Source: Bradysia coprophila
Taxonomy: Eukaryota > Arthropoda > Insecta > Diptera > Sciaridae
Direction: 5' to 3'
Length of the DNA: 64,000 bases
NCBI RefSeq assembly: GCF_014529535.1
Contig: NW_023503616.1
Coordinates: 744,001-808,000 of the forward strand
Part shown: positions 12,055 to 24,500 of the stretch, piece by piece
Position numbering within the stretch: the first letter of the stretch is position 1
How the letters are laid out: each line of letters opens with the position of its first letter
The notes under the pieces: generated by a model
Databases searched by the model: none
What the model was told of the DNA's origin: nothing
The model's input: the letters and a program-made list of their open reading frames with translations, nothing else
Program-made: the position numbers and the translations under genes

Positions 12055-12165
12055 ATTACGTCCATGGGTCCAAGTTTTTATTTTGACGAGTGGGGACGTT
12101 ATAGCCCGACCCGAAGTAGAGGTTGGTATTGCACCTCGTCAAAATAAAAATTACGACTCACGTAC
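12055..12165. repeat. Hairpin repeat with TTTTTATTTTGACGAG arms, shared with 23256-23365
   Basis: The arms TTTTTATTTTGACGAG (12075-12090) and CTCGTCAAAATAAAAA (12135-12150) pair perfectly. The loop contains TAGCCCGACCC. A diverged relative with the same order (GGTTCCAAGTT, TTTGACAAGTGGGG, GGTCGGGCTGT) lies at 23256-23365. Confidence 0.65.
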
Positions 12166-12397
12166 GTACCGTGCTTTACGTAAACCCATATTTCATATGA
12201 GCGAAGCGCCATTTAACATTGCTGGATCACGTAATGGTTATTTGGATCACAAGGGACGAAAGTAAAAAAATTCAACCGTGTGCGACGTTTGCAGCCCGTG
12301 GTCGAAGGCCTGGTAAAAGAAAAAATATTAAATTAATGGCAATGTTCTTTTCTATCACAACAATCACAGCGATCACAACGACACCAGACGGAACACA

Positions 12398-12512
12398 TGT
12401 TGTTGCTGTCATTTACTTTCGCATCCTCGTTTGAGAGCCGAAAGTACTTTCGCTCCTCTGTTGTTGCTGTCATTTACTTTCGCATCTTCGTTTGGGGGGC
12501 GAAAGTACTTTC
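12398..12512 (+). repeat. Two tandem copies of a unit of about 63 bp (TGTTGTTGCTGTCATTTACT)
   Basis: TGTTGTTGCTGTCATTTACT followed by TTCGCATC and GAAAGTACTTTC occurs twice in direct order, with small differences (CCTCGTTTGAGAGCC against TTCGTTTGGGGGGC). The CGAAAGTACTTTCG core is itself palindromic. Confidence 0.7.
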
Positions 12513-12593
12513 TCACCTCTTATGATGTCGTGGCTTACTGAGAGTTGAATTTTTAAACTTTCGCATCTCATTCGGGAAGCGAAATAGTTATTT

Positions 12594-13343
12594 TCATGCT
12601 TCGGGGCCGAAAATGAGGGCAATTTTTCGAATTTTCTCGGGTTTCCGGCCCTCTGCATGAAAACTCACATGTGCACCTGTTTGGGACGGTTGATTTAAGG
12701 CACTTTCGCTTGTAAGCCTCACTTCGTTCGGCCTACAATCCGCGAAATTGCCTAAAATCAATCGTCCAAAACAGGTACACAAATGACTATTGTGTATGTG
12801 TTTTGGACGTTTGATTTTAGGCAATTTTGCGAGTTGTGAGGGCTACATGCGAAAGTGCCTAAAATCAAACGTCCAAAACAGATACTCAAAAAATTTTTCA
12901 TGTAAGGGGTCGAAAACCCGAGAAAAATCTCGAAACTCCCTCATTTTCGGCCCCGACACATGAAAATAACTATTTCACTTCGTTCGGGCTACAACAAGCG
13001 AAATTGCCTAAAAACAATCGTGCAAAACAGATACACAAATAACTATTTCATGCTTCGGGGCCGAAAATGAGGGCAATTTTTTGAATTTTCTCGGGTTTCC
13101 GGCCCTCTGCATGAAAACTTACATGTGCACCTGTTTGGGATGGTTGATTTTAGGCACTTTCGCTTGTAAGCCTCACTTCGTTCGGCCTACAATCCGCGAA
13201 ATTGTACGAACGAAGTGAGGTCTACAAGCGAAAGTGCCTTAAATCAACCGTCCCAAACAGGTGCACATGTAAGTTTTCATGCAGAGGGCCGGAAACCCGA
13301 GAAAATTCGAAAAATTGCCCTCATTTTCGGCCCCGAAGCATGA
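12594..13343. repeat. Nested foldback cluster, including a 137-bp-arm hairpin at 13048-13343
   Basis: A module beginning TCATGCTTCGGGGCCGAAAA and ending in CCTCACTTCGTTCGGCC occurs forward at 12594 and again at 13048, and inverted at 13207-13343. The arms 13048-13184 and 13207-13343 are both 137 bp with few mismatches around a 22-bp loop. A partial inverted copy lies at about 12898-12966 (CTCATTTTCGGCCCCGACAC). The sub-module GGCACTTTCGCTTGTAAGCC recurs throughout. No open frame supports a protein. Confidence 0.8.
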
Positions 13344-14307
13344 AAAACTTAATACGTAACTCTTTCGGCCTCCTCAATTGATACGTAAATAACTATTAAT
13401 ACGCTTTGGCCATAGCATCTACAACCTGTATGCATACCAATTTTGCTTACCCTGAGACGAAAAGCTCAGTGGCGCAATTTGCAAGAACTGAATTTCTGCA
13501 CACAGAAAACAAAACAGTAATCCTTTGTACATACCAATTTGTCTATACCAATTTTGTTTGACCTGAGACGCAACATGGGAACTACTGGTGTCAGTATTAC
13601 TGACGTAAAAGTCGGTTCTGCTTCTAAACCGAGCAGTCCCGGCCCATTCCACGATGTTCCCTCGGGGCGTTGCAACCCCGCGATCCATTAAAGAGCACAA
13701 CTAACAGATTTATTGATCATAACGTCATACGCTTGCCGTTTACAAGAACCTAAAACATGATAATTTCAACGAGAGTCATAAATGTTAACCAAAACATTGA
13801 AATGATTCCCATTTGTAAGGAAAACCATTTAATCCAAACCTAATACAAAAATAATAACCTTTCAGTGAGTATGAACAATTTATCAATTTATTTTTAACAA
13901 AAAACGACCAGCATCAACCCGTAAGTCATCACCTAACTTGGTCAGTTATATAATAACTGCAAGCAAATTTTATTTTGTTTTCTCTGGTTTATAGAACCGA
14001 ACGAAAAACGCATCTTGAGTATTTCTTTTTTATAACACATTCACGCGAATACCAGCGAATGCAATTTATTGCAAGACATCAATAAATAACACCTAAATTT
14101 TCAATATACCACAGATATAATACAACAAATTACAATGTTATAAATAATAATAAATGAAATGAAAATAAAATATTATGTTTGCAGATTTGTTTATTCGAAC
14201 ATTTTCGATTTAGTAAAAACAACAATTTCGTTTGATGTGTACACTGTTAAATTCATGCTGCAAAGATAATATCTTGAACTAAATTGAAGTTCTCATGTAT
14301 ACCTGAG

Positions 14308-14764
14308 GGATTTTTTTGAAAGCGGACCAGGCTCCGTCGGAGCTATTTTCTAGCGACGCTTGAGCGAGATGGTCAGATAGCGCTTGGCCCAAATAGTCGA
14401 AAGCCGCAGTCGTTCAATTTTAATATTCTTTTATTGGCTGGTTAACTTCCACCGAAAGTCGAAAAAGGGTGTTTTTTGTCCGGTTTTTTTTTGTTATTTC
14501 GGAACAATTGGTCAGAACATGTAAGATATCTGAGCTTCCCCGTATCTACTGGATAATACCTATCCAATGAACCCTCACACAGTAAATCACGGACAAAAAG
14601 CACCTATTATCGACTTTCGGGGGAAGTTAAGCAGCCAATAAAAGATTATCAAAATTAAACGACTACGGTTTTGGACTATTTGGGTAACGTGCTATCTGGG
14701 CATGTAAACAAAGCGTCGCTGGAAAATAGCTCCGACGGAGCCGGGTTCACTTTCAAAAAAATCC
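14308..14764. mobile_element. Non-autonomous element with long terminal inverted repeats (GGATTTTTTTGAAAG)
   Basis: The left end GGATTTTTTTGAAAGCGGAC ... GGCTCCGTCGGAGCTATTTT is mirrored at the right end by AAAATAGCTCCGACGGAGCC ... CTTTCAAAAAAATCC. The arms extend through AGCGACGCT and further inward blocks (TCGACTTTCGG, CAATAAAAGA). Total 457 bp, no transposase. No target-site duplication was clear. Confidence 0.75.
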
Positions 14765-15328
14765 ATCCGTTCTATTTACCCAAATGTAATCTTTAAAAAA
14801 AGTCGATATCGACCACGACGATGAGATCCAGAGCCTATTTTTCCGTAAAATAATGGTATTTTTTTCACGGGACTCGACTCCGCCTCCTTAAGACGAACTT
14901 ACAACTAGTCCTAAAAAATTCCGTTTTTTATCCCTCGTACCAAAACATACTATTACACCACAAGGACGGGAAAGTTAAAAATCTTAGTTTTCACGTGAAG
15001 TTTGTTGATTCGAGGCGACGCCTTCATTTTAGAAGAATGTAACATATATAACCTGCAATACGAACCAATCATTGAATAAATTAAACAGAGTTTGAAATAG
15101 GTCCTAATTAATTAATAAGACGGCCAGCGGCTAGCGTACTGTCGATAAATGAAGAATTCAATGCAAACCCAAATCTTTATAAGTTTACCATAAATGCTCA
15201 GAAAAGTTGCGCATCATTGAAAGTTTGTTTTAAAGGCTCCAAGCTTTTACAGACGGTTTAAGAATATCACAAGTTTAATGACAGAATCTGCAATTTCTCT
15301 TATTTACCTATAATACCTATAATATATG

Positions 15329-15546
15329 ACCTTTCACATCCGTCGAACATATCAGCAGTTTTACTATTCGATCTGTTACTTCATTTGATCTTAGCATTTT
15401 TAAGTTATTCATTTCAAATCTTTTACTTCATCTCTTTGAGCATATTTACCAGCATATTTACCAGCATATACATCGGCTGGTCACTTTGTCATTAATTGAC
15501 CTGTCGTTTATTACTGAAGTCTTCATCTTCATCGACAACAGATTAC
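15329..15546 (+). repeat. Copy of the TTAACCTG/TTTTACTTCATTT interspersed repeat
   Basis: The family blocks appear in the usual order: ACCTTTCACA..CGTC, ATCAGCAGTTTTACTAT, GTTACTTCATTTGATCTTAG, AATCTTTTACTTCAT, TCGTTTATTACTG and CGACAACAGATTA. About 218 bp. Confidence 0.65.
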
Positions 15547-17230
15547 ATTTCATTTTTAGCAGTGCACCCTTCCATATATTCCAAACAATCAATAACACTA
15601 TTGTAGCAAAAGTAATTTCAATTCCAAATACAAACAAATATTCTGCAATAACTCAAATGTTTTCACTTTGTTACTGCATCTCATACATCCAATAACCACC
15701 TTTTAACTCATTTCCTTTTTCGCTCGGGCATTTGAACGTGAACAAAATAAATGAATGAAGGTCTAATGTCTGAAGTGCATATTGAATTTATTGATTCAAG
15801 CCTTCTAGCTGTGAAGGCGTTTGTATTCATAAATCTGAATATTGGATTTTGGCTAATTTATTGCTACGCAAGGAATCTTCGATTGATTAATAAAATTTTC
15901 TATTTGTAAATTTTTTGAGGATTTTAATTGTTAATTGAGTTCTCAATTTGTCGTTGAGTGAACTACTTTCCGCATTTATTTGTCATCCTAAATAAGTGAT
16001 TGAATGATTAGATGATTTTGCTACTATATAAGAGTAGTGGTTTGTCATACCTAGCTAATAATCAATCTAATAATCTTATTATCCTGTACCTCTTGTGTGA
16101 CAAACATAGAAATTATAAAGCACAAAAACTGTTCATATTAACATTCAATAACTAATTAAAAAGTATCAATTCTCCAATCGATCTGCCACTATGAGCTCCT
16201 TCAGTCCACACCAGTCTCGTAACTTAATATATACACATTTAAAAGATATAAAAGAATGAAATAACTTCATCCGAAAAAAATAGCTACTGAAATACAAAAT
16301 TAGAATTCAAATTTATGGTCTCGTTCATACCGACCCAAAACGATAATTTTCATGTTCGATAGATTTTATTCTTTGAATATCTTTTTTTCTGGTCTAAAAT
16401 TTCTCATATATCTTAATTAATGTAGATATTTATTTCATTTTTTGTGTGACTATTTCGATGTATACCTGATAGTGTTGTTCATATAGAATATAGACACCCT
16501 AGCCGCTTTACAATTCAGCGTTTGCTTTAGTAAAAGTAGTTGAAAGTTTTTTTTTTTTTAACCAGGGCAGACTTCGTTTGTGGAATCATTATTATTTGAA
16601 AATTTGAAAATATTTCGATTCCACTTCATTTTAATGTAAAAACTCGATTTTGTTTCTCATAAAGGATAACAGATGATTAGCCGATCCAGGAAGGATTAAT
16701 AAGTTGATCAGCCACATTCTCTTCTAAAAATGCTTCACGAAAATCCTTATAATTGAGTATTTTACTCCAACGTTTACAGTCTCTAAAATTCTAAATTTCC
16801 GTTTTGCTTATTTTTCTTAATTCTTCTACTCCTCTCATTTCGTCATACTGTCGTTATGGAGAAATGAGAGGAACTGGGAGGAATGAGAGACATGGGAATT
16901 GAAAATGTTAGTGACTATACAGTACAAAGCACCTAGGGTAATAGAAGAAATTAAAGTAGTACTTTAATCAAAGTATCCGAACATTTCTATACCTTTCTTT
17001 TTTCTTATCAGACACAATTAATAACTTTGAAATTGAGATCCAAATTTTAGCGCGAAAAATAGTTTTTCAAGATAAAGACTGTCATCCACACCAAGAACTG
17101 TCTGCGCAGCTAGTTTCGTTCTGATCGGGGCGTGGCAACAGACTGTCAAAGTGATAAGAAGTTGATTTCACTCGGTATAATTGTTACTTACATACTAACT
17201 TAATCTCTTAACATACTTAATCTGCCAACA

Positions 17231-18475
17231 ATGTCAACAACTGAAGTTTTGTGCAACCTACATCCCGGTGAACAACTTCCAGATTTGGTAAAATTAGTTT
17301 TGCGTGAATTAAAAAGTCTTCATGTATCCTGTGGTGAAAACTGTCTGGAAGTTACCAAATCTGGTCAAGATTTTATTGGCATTTGTGTCTTCTACAAAGA
17401 TGGCTCAGCCTTATTGCAAGACAGAGATAGGCGCATTCGATCTGGTTACATTTTCGCCGAAGCTAGTAGTGTCTTGGCGCCTAGAACGGGTAGTAACACC
17501 ATGCATAGAACTGCTTACAACTTGATCTTTGACAAAATTGAGAACACACCAGGAATTCTCATTGTGGGATTTAGTCAACAAAATAGAAAACTGAAGGGAA
17601 CATCAAGAACATTTAACAGCAACAACTTAACGAACTTATTACCACAGAGTCAACGGGATGGACAGTGTCTGTTTTCATTGAGGTTGGTCGCTTTTCTTAC
17701 ACGAAACATATTTTTTAAAATAGAAATTCGTTTTGTTTGATCCACTCGTTCCGCGTGTACTTCAACTCATAAGAGTATCGGGAGTATCGACTCTCTTTAC
17801 ATTTCTTCCATTTCACACGTATCGTGGGATGTGTATTATACTATGCAACTAAAACGGTTGGAATTTGGAATACAATCATAAACAGTGATATTGTTGTTTA
17901 CCACATGTGGAATACGTGGAATACAAATAAAACTGTAGGATATTAAACACGTTTAAATAGTGCGATGATTATTATTTAAGAGGAAATCCGTCCATTTCAG
18001 GACTCTCATTTTCGGATCAATCATCGTGCACAAACTGAACGGAATTCGAAATGTAACGCCCCATTCGGCCTGCCTTGCAATGTGTCTTTTCCTGATTGTG
18101 AAGACAGATGGAGACGCAAGTGACCTGGACAACTTTCCAGTGGCCGATATCGATCTCGATAACCAACAGATTTTTTTACGCACATTCTTTGCTAACTACA
18201 ATGTTGCCGAAAATATCCTGAAAGTAGCATTTAATGATATTTCTGGAGTTGGTGTACTTTCACCTCTTCTATTTGGCTTGGACAGGAAAGCCGAAAAGTA
18301 TACCAGAGCGAAATGGGCAATGAAACAGCTAATGGAAGGATTCAAGGCAGACATGTCACCGCATGAGTTTCAATCGTTTATGCAAAATCTCACCGACAGA
18401 TACACGAAAGATTCATTTATCGGATCCATTTTATATTGGATTTGTGTAATATTTGGAATTATTCCGTTACGTTAA
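17231..18475 (+). CDS. Two-exon gene of unknown function (308 aa)
   Basis: Exon 1 is 17231-17682 and exon 2 is 18001-18475, joined across a 318-bp GT-AG intron in matching phase (AG|G Arg codon). The start ATG at 17231 gives MSTTEVLCNLHPGEQLPDLV. The product has no signal peptide. It contains a hydrophobic stretch around residues 175-187 (ACLAMCLFLIV) and ends in a strongly hydrophobic segment (FIGSILYWICVIFGIIPL followed by Arg), which could be a tail anchor or a buried helix. I recognise no family: there is no zinc-finger pattern, kinase or protease motif. An AATAAA follows at 18498-18503. Reading phase across the intron and a good 3' signal argue for a real gene; it could also be a domesticated or endogenised sequence. 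It stands alone between pins and apterous. Confidence 0.7.
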
Positions 18476-18497
18476 TAACTGAATGATTACTTACGTT

Positions 18498-18503
18498 AAT
18501 AAA
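18498..18503 (+). terminator. Candidate poly(A) signal of the 17231-18475 gene
   Basis: AATAAA begins 23 bp after the stop codon, a usual position for a compact insect 3' UTR. Confidence 0.55.
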
Positions 18504-19152
18504 TAATTTACTTAACATTACATACAAGAAGTCATTACATCCGTTGAACCTGAAGAAGAGTAAGGCCCAAATATTTTAACACAAAGAGGTAGGGCCTTCT
18601 TTTTATTGATTCGAACCATTGAAAGTTCGACAAAATAGTCATATTTACCACCCACACATCCTACCAGGAAAAATTTTCATTAAAAAAGTACATTTTTTTG
18701 ATCACTCACTTACACAAGTTTGCAGAAATTACAGGTGAGGTGAGGCCAAAAAGTTTCGGCCGATAAAAAAAATTCAATTTTACCAATAAAAAATAATAAA
18801 CTACCGACAAAAACAGTACCGATAAAAAATAATAAAATACCGATAGAAATGTGATGCATTTCGATGGCACCTCTTCCAGCTGGATGTTGGGTGGCGACGA
18901 AGTTTACGTGAGTTCCACCACCTGCACCATACTTTTTTTTTAAGTGATGTGGAATATCTTAGCACAATTCAAGACTTTGTTGAGTTGAGATTGATGCCGT
19001 AAAGGCGTTTTGTTGGTTCCTAGGGAATTTATCTTTTTATGAAATGGAACGTAAATGCGTTTAGTTCATTCCTAGGGAATTCATTCTTATTATGTTGTCC
19101 AAAGCTGGATGTTAAGGAGCTTCGGTACACTTTACTCGACCGTGAAATGTAA

Positions 19153-19438
19153 AATTAAGTTGTGGGCTTTGCTCGATTTATCGGTCATGTCAAACGTAGA
19201 CAATTTTATTGTGAGACGTTTCGCAGCTTATTGCTGCATCATCAGTCTTTATTATAAAAACATTTGCTTATTTAGCTAACACCGATCCACCGACCATTTA
19301 TGTCACTAATGTTAGCTAAATAAGCAAATGTTTTTATAATAAAGACTGATGATGCAGCAATAAGCTGCGAAACGTCTCACAATAAAATTGTTTACGTTTG
19401 ACATGACCGATAAATCGAGCAAAGCCCACAACTTAATT
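19153..19438. mobile_element. 128-bp-arm foldback carrying a hammerhead/Penelope-like motif
   Basis: The arms 19153-19280 and 19311-19438 are nearly perfect inverted repeats around a 30-bp loop. On the plus strand the right arm contains CTGATGA (19346-19352), a stem GCAGC/GCTGC (19354-19358 with 19364-19368, loop AATAA) and GAAAC followed by GTC (19369-19376). This is the order of hammerhead ribozyme core elements; the minus strand of the left arm has the same. One extra T between CTGATGA and the stem departs from the canonical core. Hammerhead motifs of this kind are known in Penelope-like retroelements. Non-coding. Confidence 0.65.
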
Positions 19439-21040
19439 CATTCTTTTATAAAATGTAACGTAAAGGAGTTAATTTCTTCCCTACAGAATTCAGCTTTTTC
19501 CAAAAAGAATAATAATTTTGATTGTACATAGAAAGCGTTTTAACACGCCGAGCGAATCGGCCCATTGCCCCTTGCTTGCTCTTATGTCTCCGCTGTACTA
19601 TTGATGGAATGTAGTTTGGAGATAGATGTAAACCACGGCAGAGTAAATTAAACCAGGCAGGAGCGGTACATTTTCGAAACGTCAAATAATGTACCTAACA
19701 CACTGTGTGAAAATGAACTCAAATGAACACTGACATAAATTGGAAAAATTTTATTCGCAAAAAATATAGGGTTACTAGATTATTCAGGTCTCTAATAAAA
19801 TCAGCGCTACTGCTCGGTTAACTTTACTCTGTTGTTGTTTAAACGGATGGATTCAAAGATGTATTGTTTTAGTGTAAGTATTTTCAAGATATTATAAGCC
19901 TTTTGTGGACAACTAGGTATATATCGTTCACTAGTCGCACGGGTCCTCCTCTCCTGTGTTTTAAACCGAAATTTTCGAAAGGGTTTTCGGGTACCTACAT
20001 CTAATATCTATTTGGGTCTGGGTCTCCGTATAAAAAGAATATAAACAGATCCACTCTGAAAGGCTCGTTTCGAACAATATTATAAATCACCGAATGCTAT
20101 GTAGGTGGCCAATTAAAAATTTCAAAATAGGAATTTCACCATATGACTGCACTTCCATATTGTCACGCTATAGGCAAACAAAAAGAGCATAAAAGGTGTA
20201 AAAGGAGACTTGCTATTTAAAGGAATTCGATTTGATTGCATTCTAAAAATAAAAGAGCATTTTTGCATCAGAATAATCATGGTCTGATCATCGACCATGG
20301 ATAAATTTGATGTATTTGCTGATGCAAATTTCAATAGTCTTTCGATATAAAATTCGTTTTTTATATAAAACACTCAAGCTACTTTTAACCAAACAAATGT
20401 TCAATATTTTTCGATTCATATCCATCGGTGGCATTTACAGTAAATCGGAATTCAGACCCAATTAACAAATTTTTAAAATTTTCAAATTTGGCATATTTAT
20501 ACCTACTACATCCGCGATACCAAACACCTCAGATAAAACAACGAAAACAAATATGTTAAATTGATCATATCGACAAAAACGATGGACTTGTATTGGGGAT
20601 TTTTTTTTTGCAAGAATTATTTTAGGAAATGATTGTATTCATTCATTCTTTTCGTGTTCCTGGTATTTATTTGCGGCATAAAATAATGTGCTCCAATTTT
20701 TCGATGATTCTTTCGGTTCTCATCAACATTTTTGTCATCAATAAAGTCCATTACAGCTCTGTGTATTTCTTCTAGATTCTCATGGATTTCTATTAATTAT
20801 TTCGGTTTTGATGTCTTTTAAGCGAATTCAGTGGAAAATGGTCGGTCGGGTAAAAGATGAAATGTTTGAGAGTAAAATGACGAGAGAAATTATAATTGGG
20901 ACATTCTGGTAGCAGTCATCGCATATTTCTGTTTGTATAAGAAACCATATACGTTAAGACACAGTAGGATATAGCACATTTCTGGGTGCAGTTTGTTCAG
21001 ATACTTTAATTTAAGGTGTAATCTTATACTCTCTACATTT

Positions 21041-21281
21041 CAACCTTTCACAGACGGCAAGTATATTAACAATTTTACTGTCGAATCTTTTACTTCCATT
21101 GATCTAAGTTTTTTTGAAAAGATTGAGTAACGTTAGTCAGAGTTTGCCGCTTATTCCTGAAGTTGTTAAATAGAATATTTTGTGGTTAATATTTGTGGCA
21201 AGTGTGCACGTTATTAATTATGATACTTCATTTGCTTCAAGTATCGAGTCGTTGCTGTTATTAGTTGTTTCTGAAAGGTGA
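21041..21281 (+). repeat. Copy of the TTAACCTG/TTTTACTTCATTT interspersed repeat
   Basis: It begins AACCTTTCACAGACGGCAAG, continues TTAACAATTTTACTGTCGAA and CTTTTACTTCCATTGATCTA, then GTCAGAGTTTGCCGCTTATT. The distal end (about 21247-21281, TCGTTGCTGTTATTAG ... TTTCTGAAAGGTG) appears separated by an unrelated segment of about 75 bp. Confidence 0.6.
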
Positions 21282-21320
21282 AGCTATGAACTAAACACAT
21301 AACTATTCAATAAATATAAT

Positions 21321-21326
21321 TTTATT
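21321..21326 (-). terminator. Candidate poly(A) signal of apterous A
   Basis: AATAAA on the minus strand about 190 bp past the apterous A stop codon. Confidence 0.4.
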
Positions 21327-21514
21327 CACATGATCAATCTGGGAAAGTCTATATTACATTGTTCTTATTTTTCGTTTACAAACATGATACGATGTAATCG
21401 TTAGGTGTGAGACGCTTAATGAATATATTTACACACAGTGAATTTCATCTAAAATGAAATTGAAAATTATGGAATGTCGATGTTCACCGGGAGACGCATT
21501 ACAATTGAATCGGC

Positions 21515-24500
21515 TCAATACATTTCCGCAAAAGTCATATGATGCATTTCTTCCAATGCATGCGATGGTGTCATTCCCGATTCTATGGTACTGCTGGTGG
21601 ACGACTGAACGCTGGGTGGTCCACCCGATGTGATTGGCGTTAAATTGCCGGTTATTTGAGAGTTTCCCGTTGTTCCATCCTGTCTCATAACATTTCGTCG
21701 CCATTTCGCGCGTGCATTCTGAAACCATACCTTTGGAGAAACGATTAGGAACTGATTAACAGGAGTCTCTCTGATTTTACCTGCAAGACTCTTTTCGATA
21801 ATCCGGTCTTTTGGGCCAGTTGCTTTAAGTCTTTGGCGTCTGGATTTTGATTGATAGCGAAATAAGATTTCATTGTGCGTAATTGATGATGTTTAAACGA
21901 TGTTCGCATGCGTTTAGATCTTGACTGAGATGAGAGATTGCTGGAACCAGGCGACTGACTTCCATCGTATGATAAATCCAATGATGACAATGGTAGATCG
22001 GTATGCTGAATGTCTGAATTTGGAGGAAATATTTTTTGTCTTTAAATGCTTTTTGAGGAAATGACAACAATTTCCCAGAATACTCTTAGAGACATAGTTA
22101 GTAAAGAAAAAAATGACAGAGCTTAAGTATGTTATTTAAATTGAGCTGAAATTAACCAGAAATTATACTGAGATTGGAGTCTAAATTGGAAGTCTGTATT
22201 CATAGCAACATTTTTCTTGAGAGTTATGACCAGACAAGAGTTATGACCTGTCGAGAGTTACAACTGACGGAACCTTCGACATTTGGATCATTATCCTGTC
22301 ACAGAAGGCAAGGATATTAACAGTTTTACTATTTAAACTGTTACTTCATTTGATCGAAGATTATCAGAAATTGATTTCAGAAATCTTTTACTTCATTTGG
22401 TTTGAACATGCTTTTTGATAAATAAGACCTCATTATAGTCAGAGCTTGTCGTTTATTATTGCTGTTGTTGTCGTTAACAGATGAAAGCCTTCTATAACAG
22501 GTTATAAATAGTTCAGAGTTATGAGTCTTCCAGAGGTATGACGTTTCGTCATTGACGTATGAGCAGAAACAATTTTTGGGCGAATATTTTCCTAAAATTT
22601 CTCATATTTTTCATAAAGTTCTTATATTTCTACAAATTTTTCCAAAATCATTTTTTGGAAAAATGAAGGAAAAAATGCGGGAAAATTCAAGAAAAAATGA
22701 AAAAGTTTCGTTGTAAGAGAAGAAATTATTCAAATCTTTCGGAACTTTTCCAGAAATTTTTAAGAACTTTCAGAATTAAAATTTTCAAAAACTAGCGTTA
22801 ATCTTCGATAATTATGATTCTACTATACATGAGAGTTATTTCAGACAATACTCGTTAACAATGTTTCGATTTTCACTTATAATTGAAAAAATACCCTCTC
22901 TAGCAAACAAACTAGGACAATTGTGGTGGTGTTTGGTGTGCAAAAATGAAATAAAGTGTAAAATTTGTGTATGTGGATGTTGCGTTAAAAAAATTGCGGC
23001 GCGGCAACTCTATCACAAAAAAATCAGCGTCAATTTTGTCAAAATAAGGTGGTATTTTGACTGCGTCAAAACGAAGTTTGTTTGCTAAAAAGGGTATTGG
23101 TTGGTGTAAAACTAGAATATTATAAGTATGTCTTCCATACACTTTGTATGAAAATTTTCTTATAAGTCTCACGTTTTGCGTCGACTTAAAATTATTTTAC
23201 GTGTTACGGCATGTTTCATTTTCATTTACATTGCCTAATCACGTAAAGCATTGTACTTACGAGGTTCCAAGTTGTTATTTGACAAGTGGGGAATACAGCC
23301 CTCCCCTTCAGGTCGGGCTGTAACACCCCACTTATCAAATACACAACTTGAAACCTCGGAAGTAATATACTAATAAGTGACAATCGCAATCTTCGTATTA
23401 CAACAATGCTTTATTTCCTATTACTTGTAAAGATGTGAAGAGTACAGTGGATGCAGGAGAAAACAATTTTAGTACTTTTAGTACAAGAGTACTTTCTGTG
23501 GCTGGCTAAAGGACACAAAATAATTAGATTACGAAATTTCTACTACGACTTCCTAATTACTATGGGAAAGAAGGCAGTTTGGGCTAGAGTTGTATGCATA
23601 CCATCAGCTTTTTACGTGATAGCTCACTTAAATAAGAATTGGCAAATAAATGAAACAATGCTTCACCTACTTGTGACTAAAGTAAACGAAACAATAAAAT
23701 ATTTTCGAAGTAATATAGATCCAGTACCCCTATTGCTTAAGTAAATAAAATTACTAAGTAAATATTGCCATGGGTTTTAGTGCGTGGGGATGTGGATATG
23801 GAACAATTACGAAAAATATTATGATTATTTGAACGATGAATGAAGTGTCCTTGTGTATTTCACAAACGAATCATGTTTTAAGCGGAAAACACTTCCTTCC
23901 GAAATGTTTTCCATAACAAAAAAACAATCAGAAGAAAACAAATAAATTTCTCAATTGAACAAAAAACATTCTTTGTGTTTCTGACTGATGAAGCATTTAG
24001 AAAAACAGTTTCAAAATTGATAAAAAAGTGGGAATCAGTCGAACAGTCTAGCAGCTACAATAAGGTAAAAAAGGATTTCCGAATTTCATTTAGTTTTTAA
24101 TAACAGCATGAAGTCCTTCGTCATTATAATAACTTTCTATTCCATTTTTCTTCGCTACTATCACGCAAACCCGATCTCAAACACTTCATAAATATAAAAT
24201 CAGAAAATCAAACTATAGAAAAAGTCACGTAGTTTTGTTCTCACGGGGTTAAAAATTCGCAACACATTCACCCCTATGTTGTTTTGAAGTTGTGCGATAA
24301 GATTTCATACTACGTATATAGGTATGCATATACGTCGCTTTATCTGTTGTTTTCAAATCATACAAGAACAATTCGATGGTGGTTGGGAAATAAAACGAAT
24401 ATAAATCGATTGGCACAAAAAAAAATAAAGGAATTGCGTCAACAACACAAAATTTATACCAAGCAGAAAACAACAATGTTACAACAATATAACCATTTAT

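Noticed and set aside
23451-23744. 97-codon plus-strand open frame inside an apterous A intron
   Set aside because: Looks somewhat protein-like, but lacks recognisable motifs or supporting splice sites and follows a hairpin repeat; it may be decayed transposon sequence.
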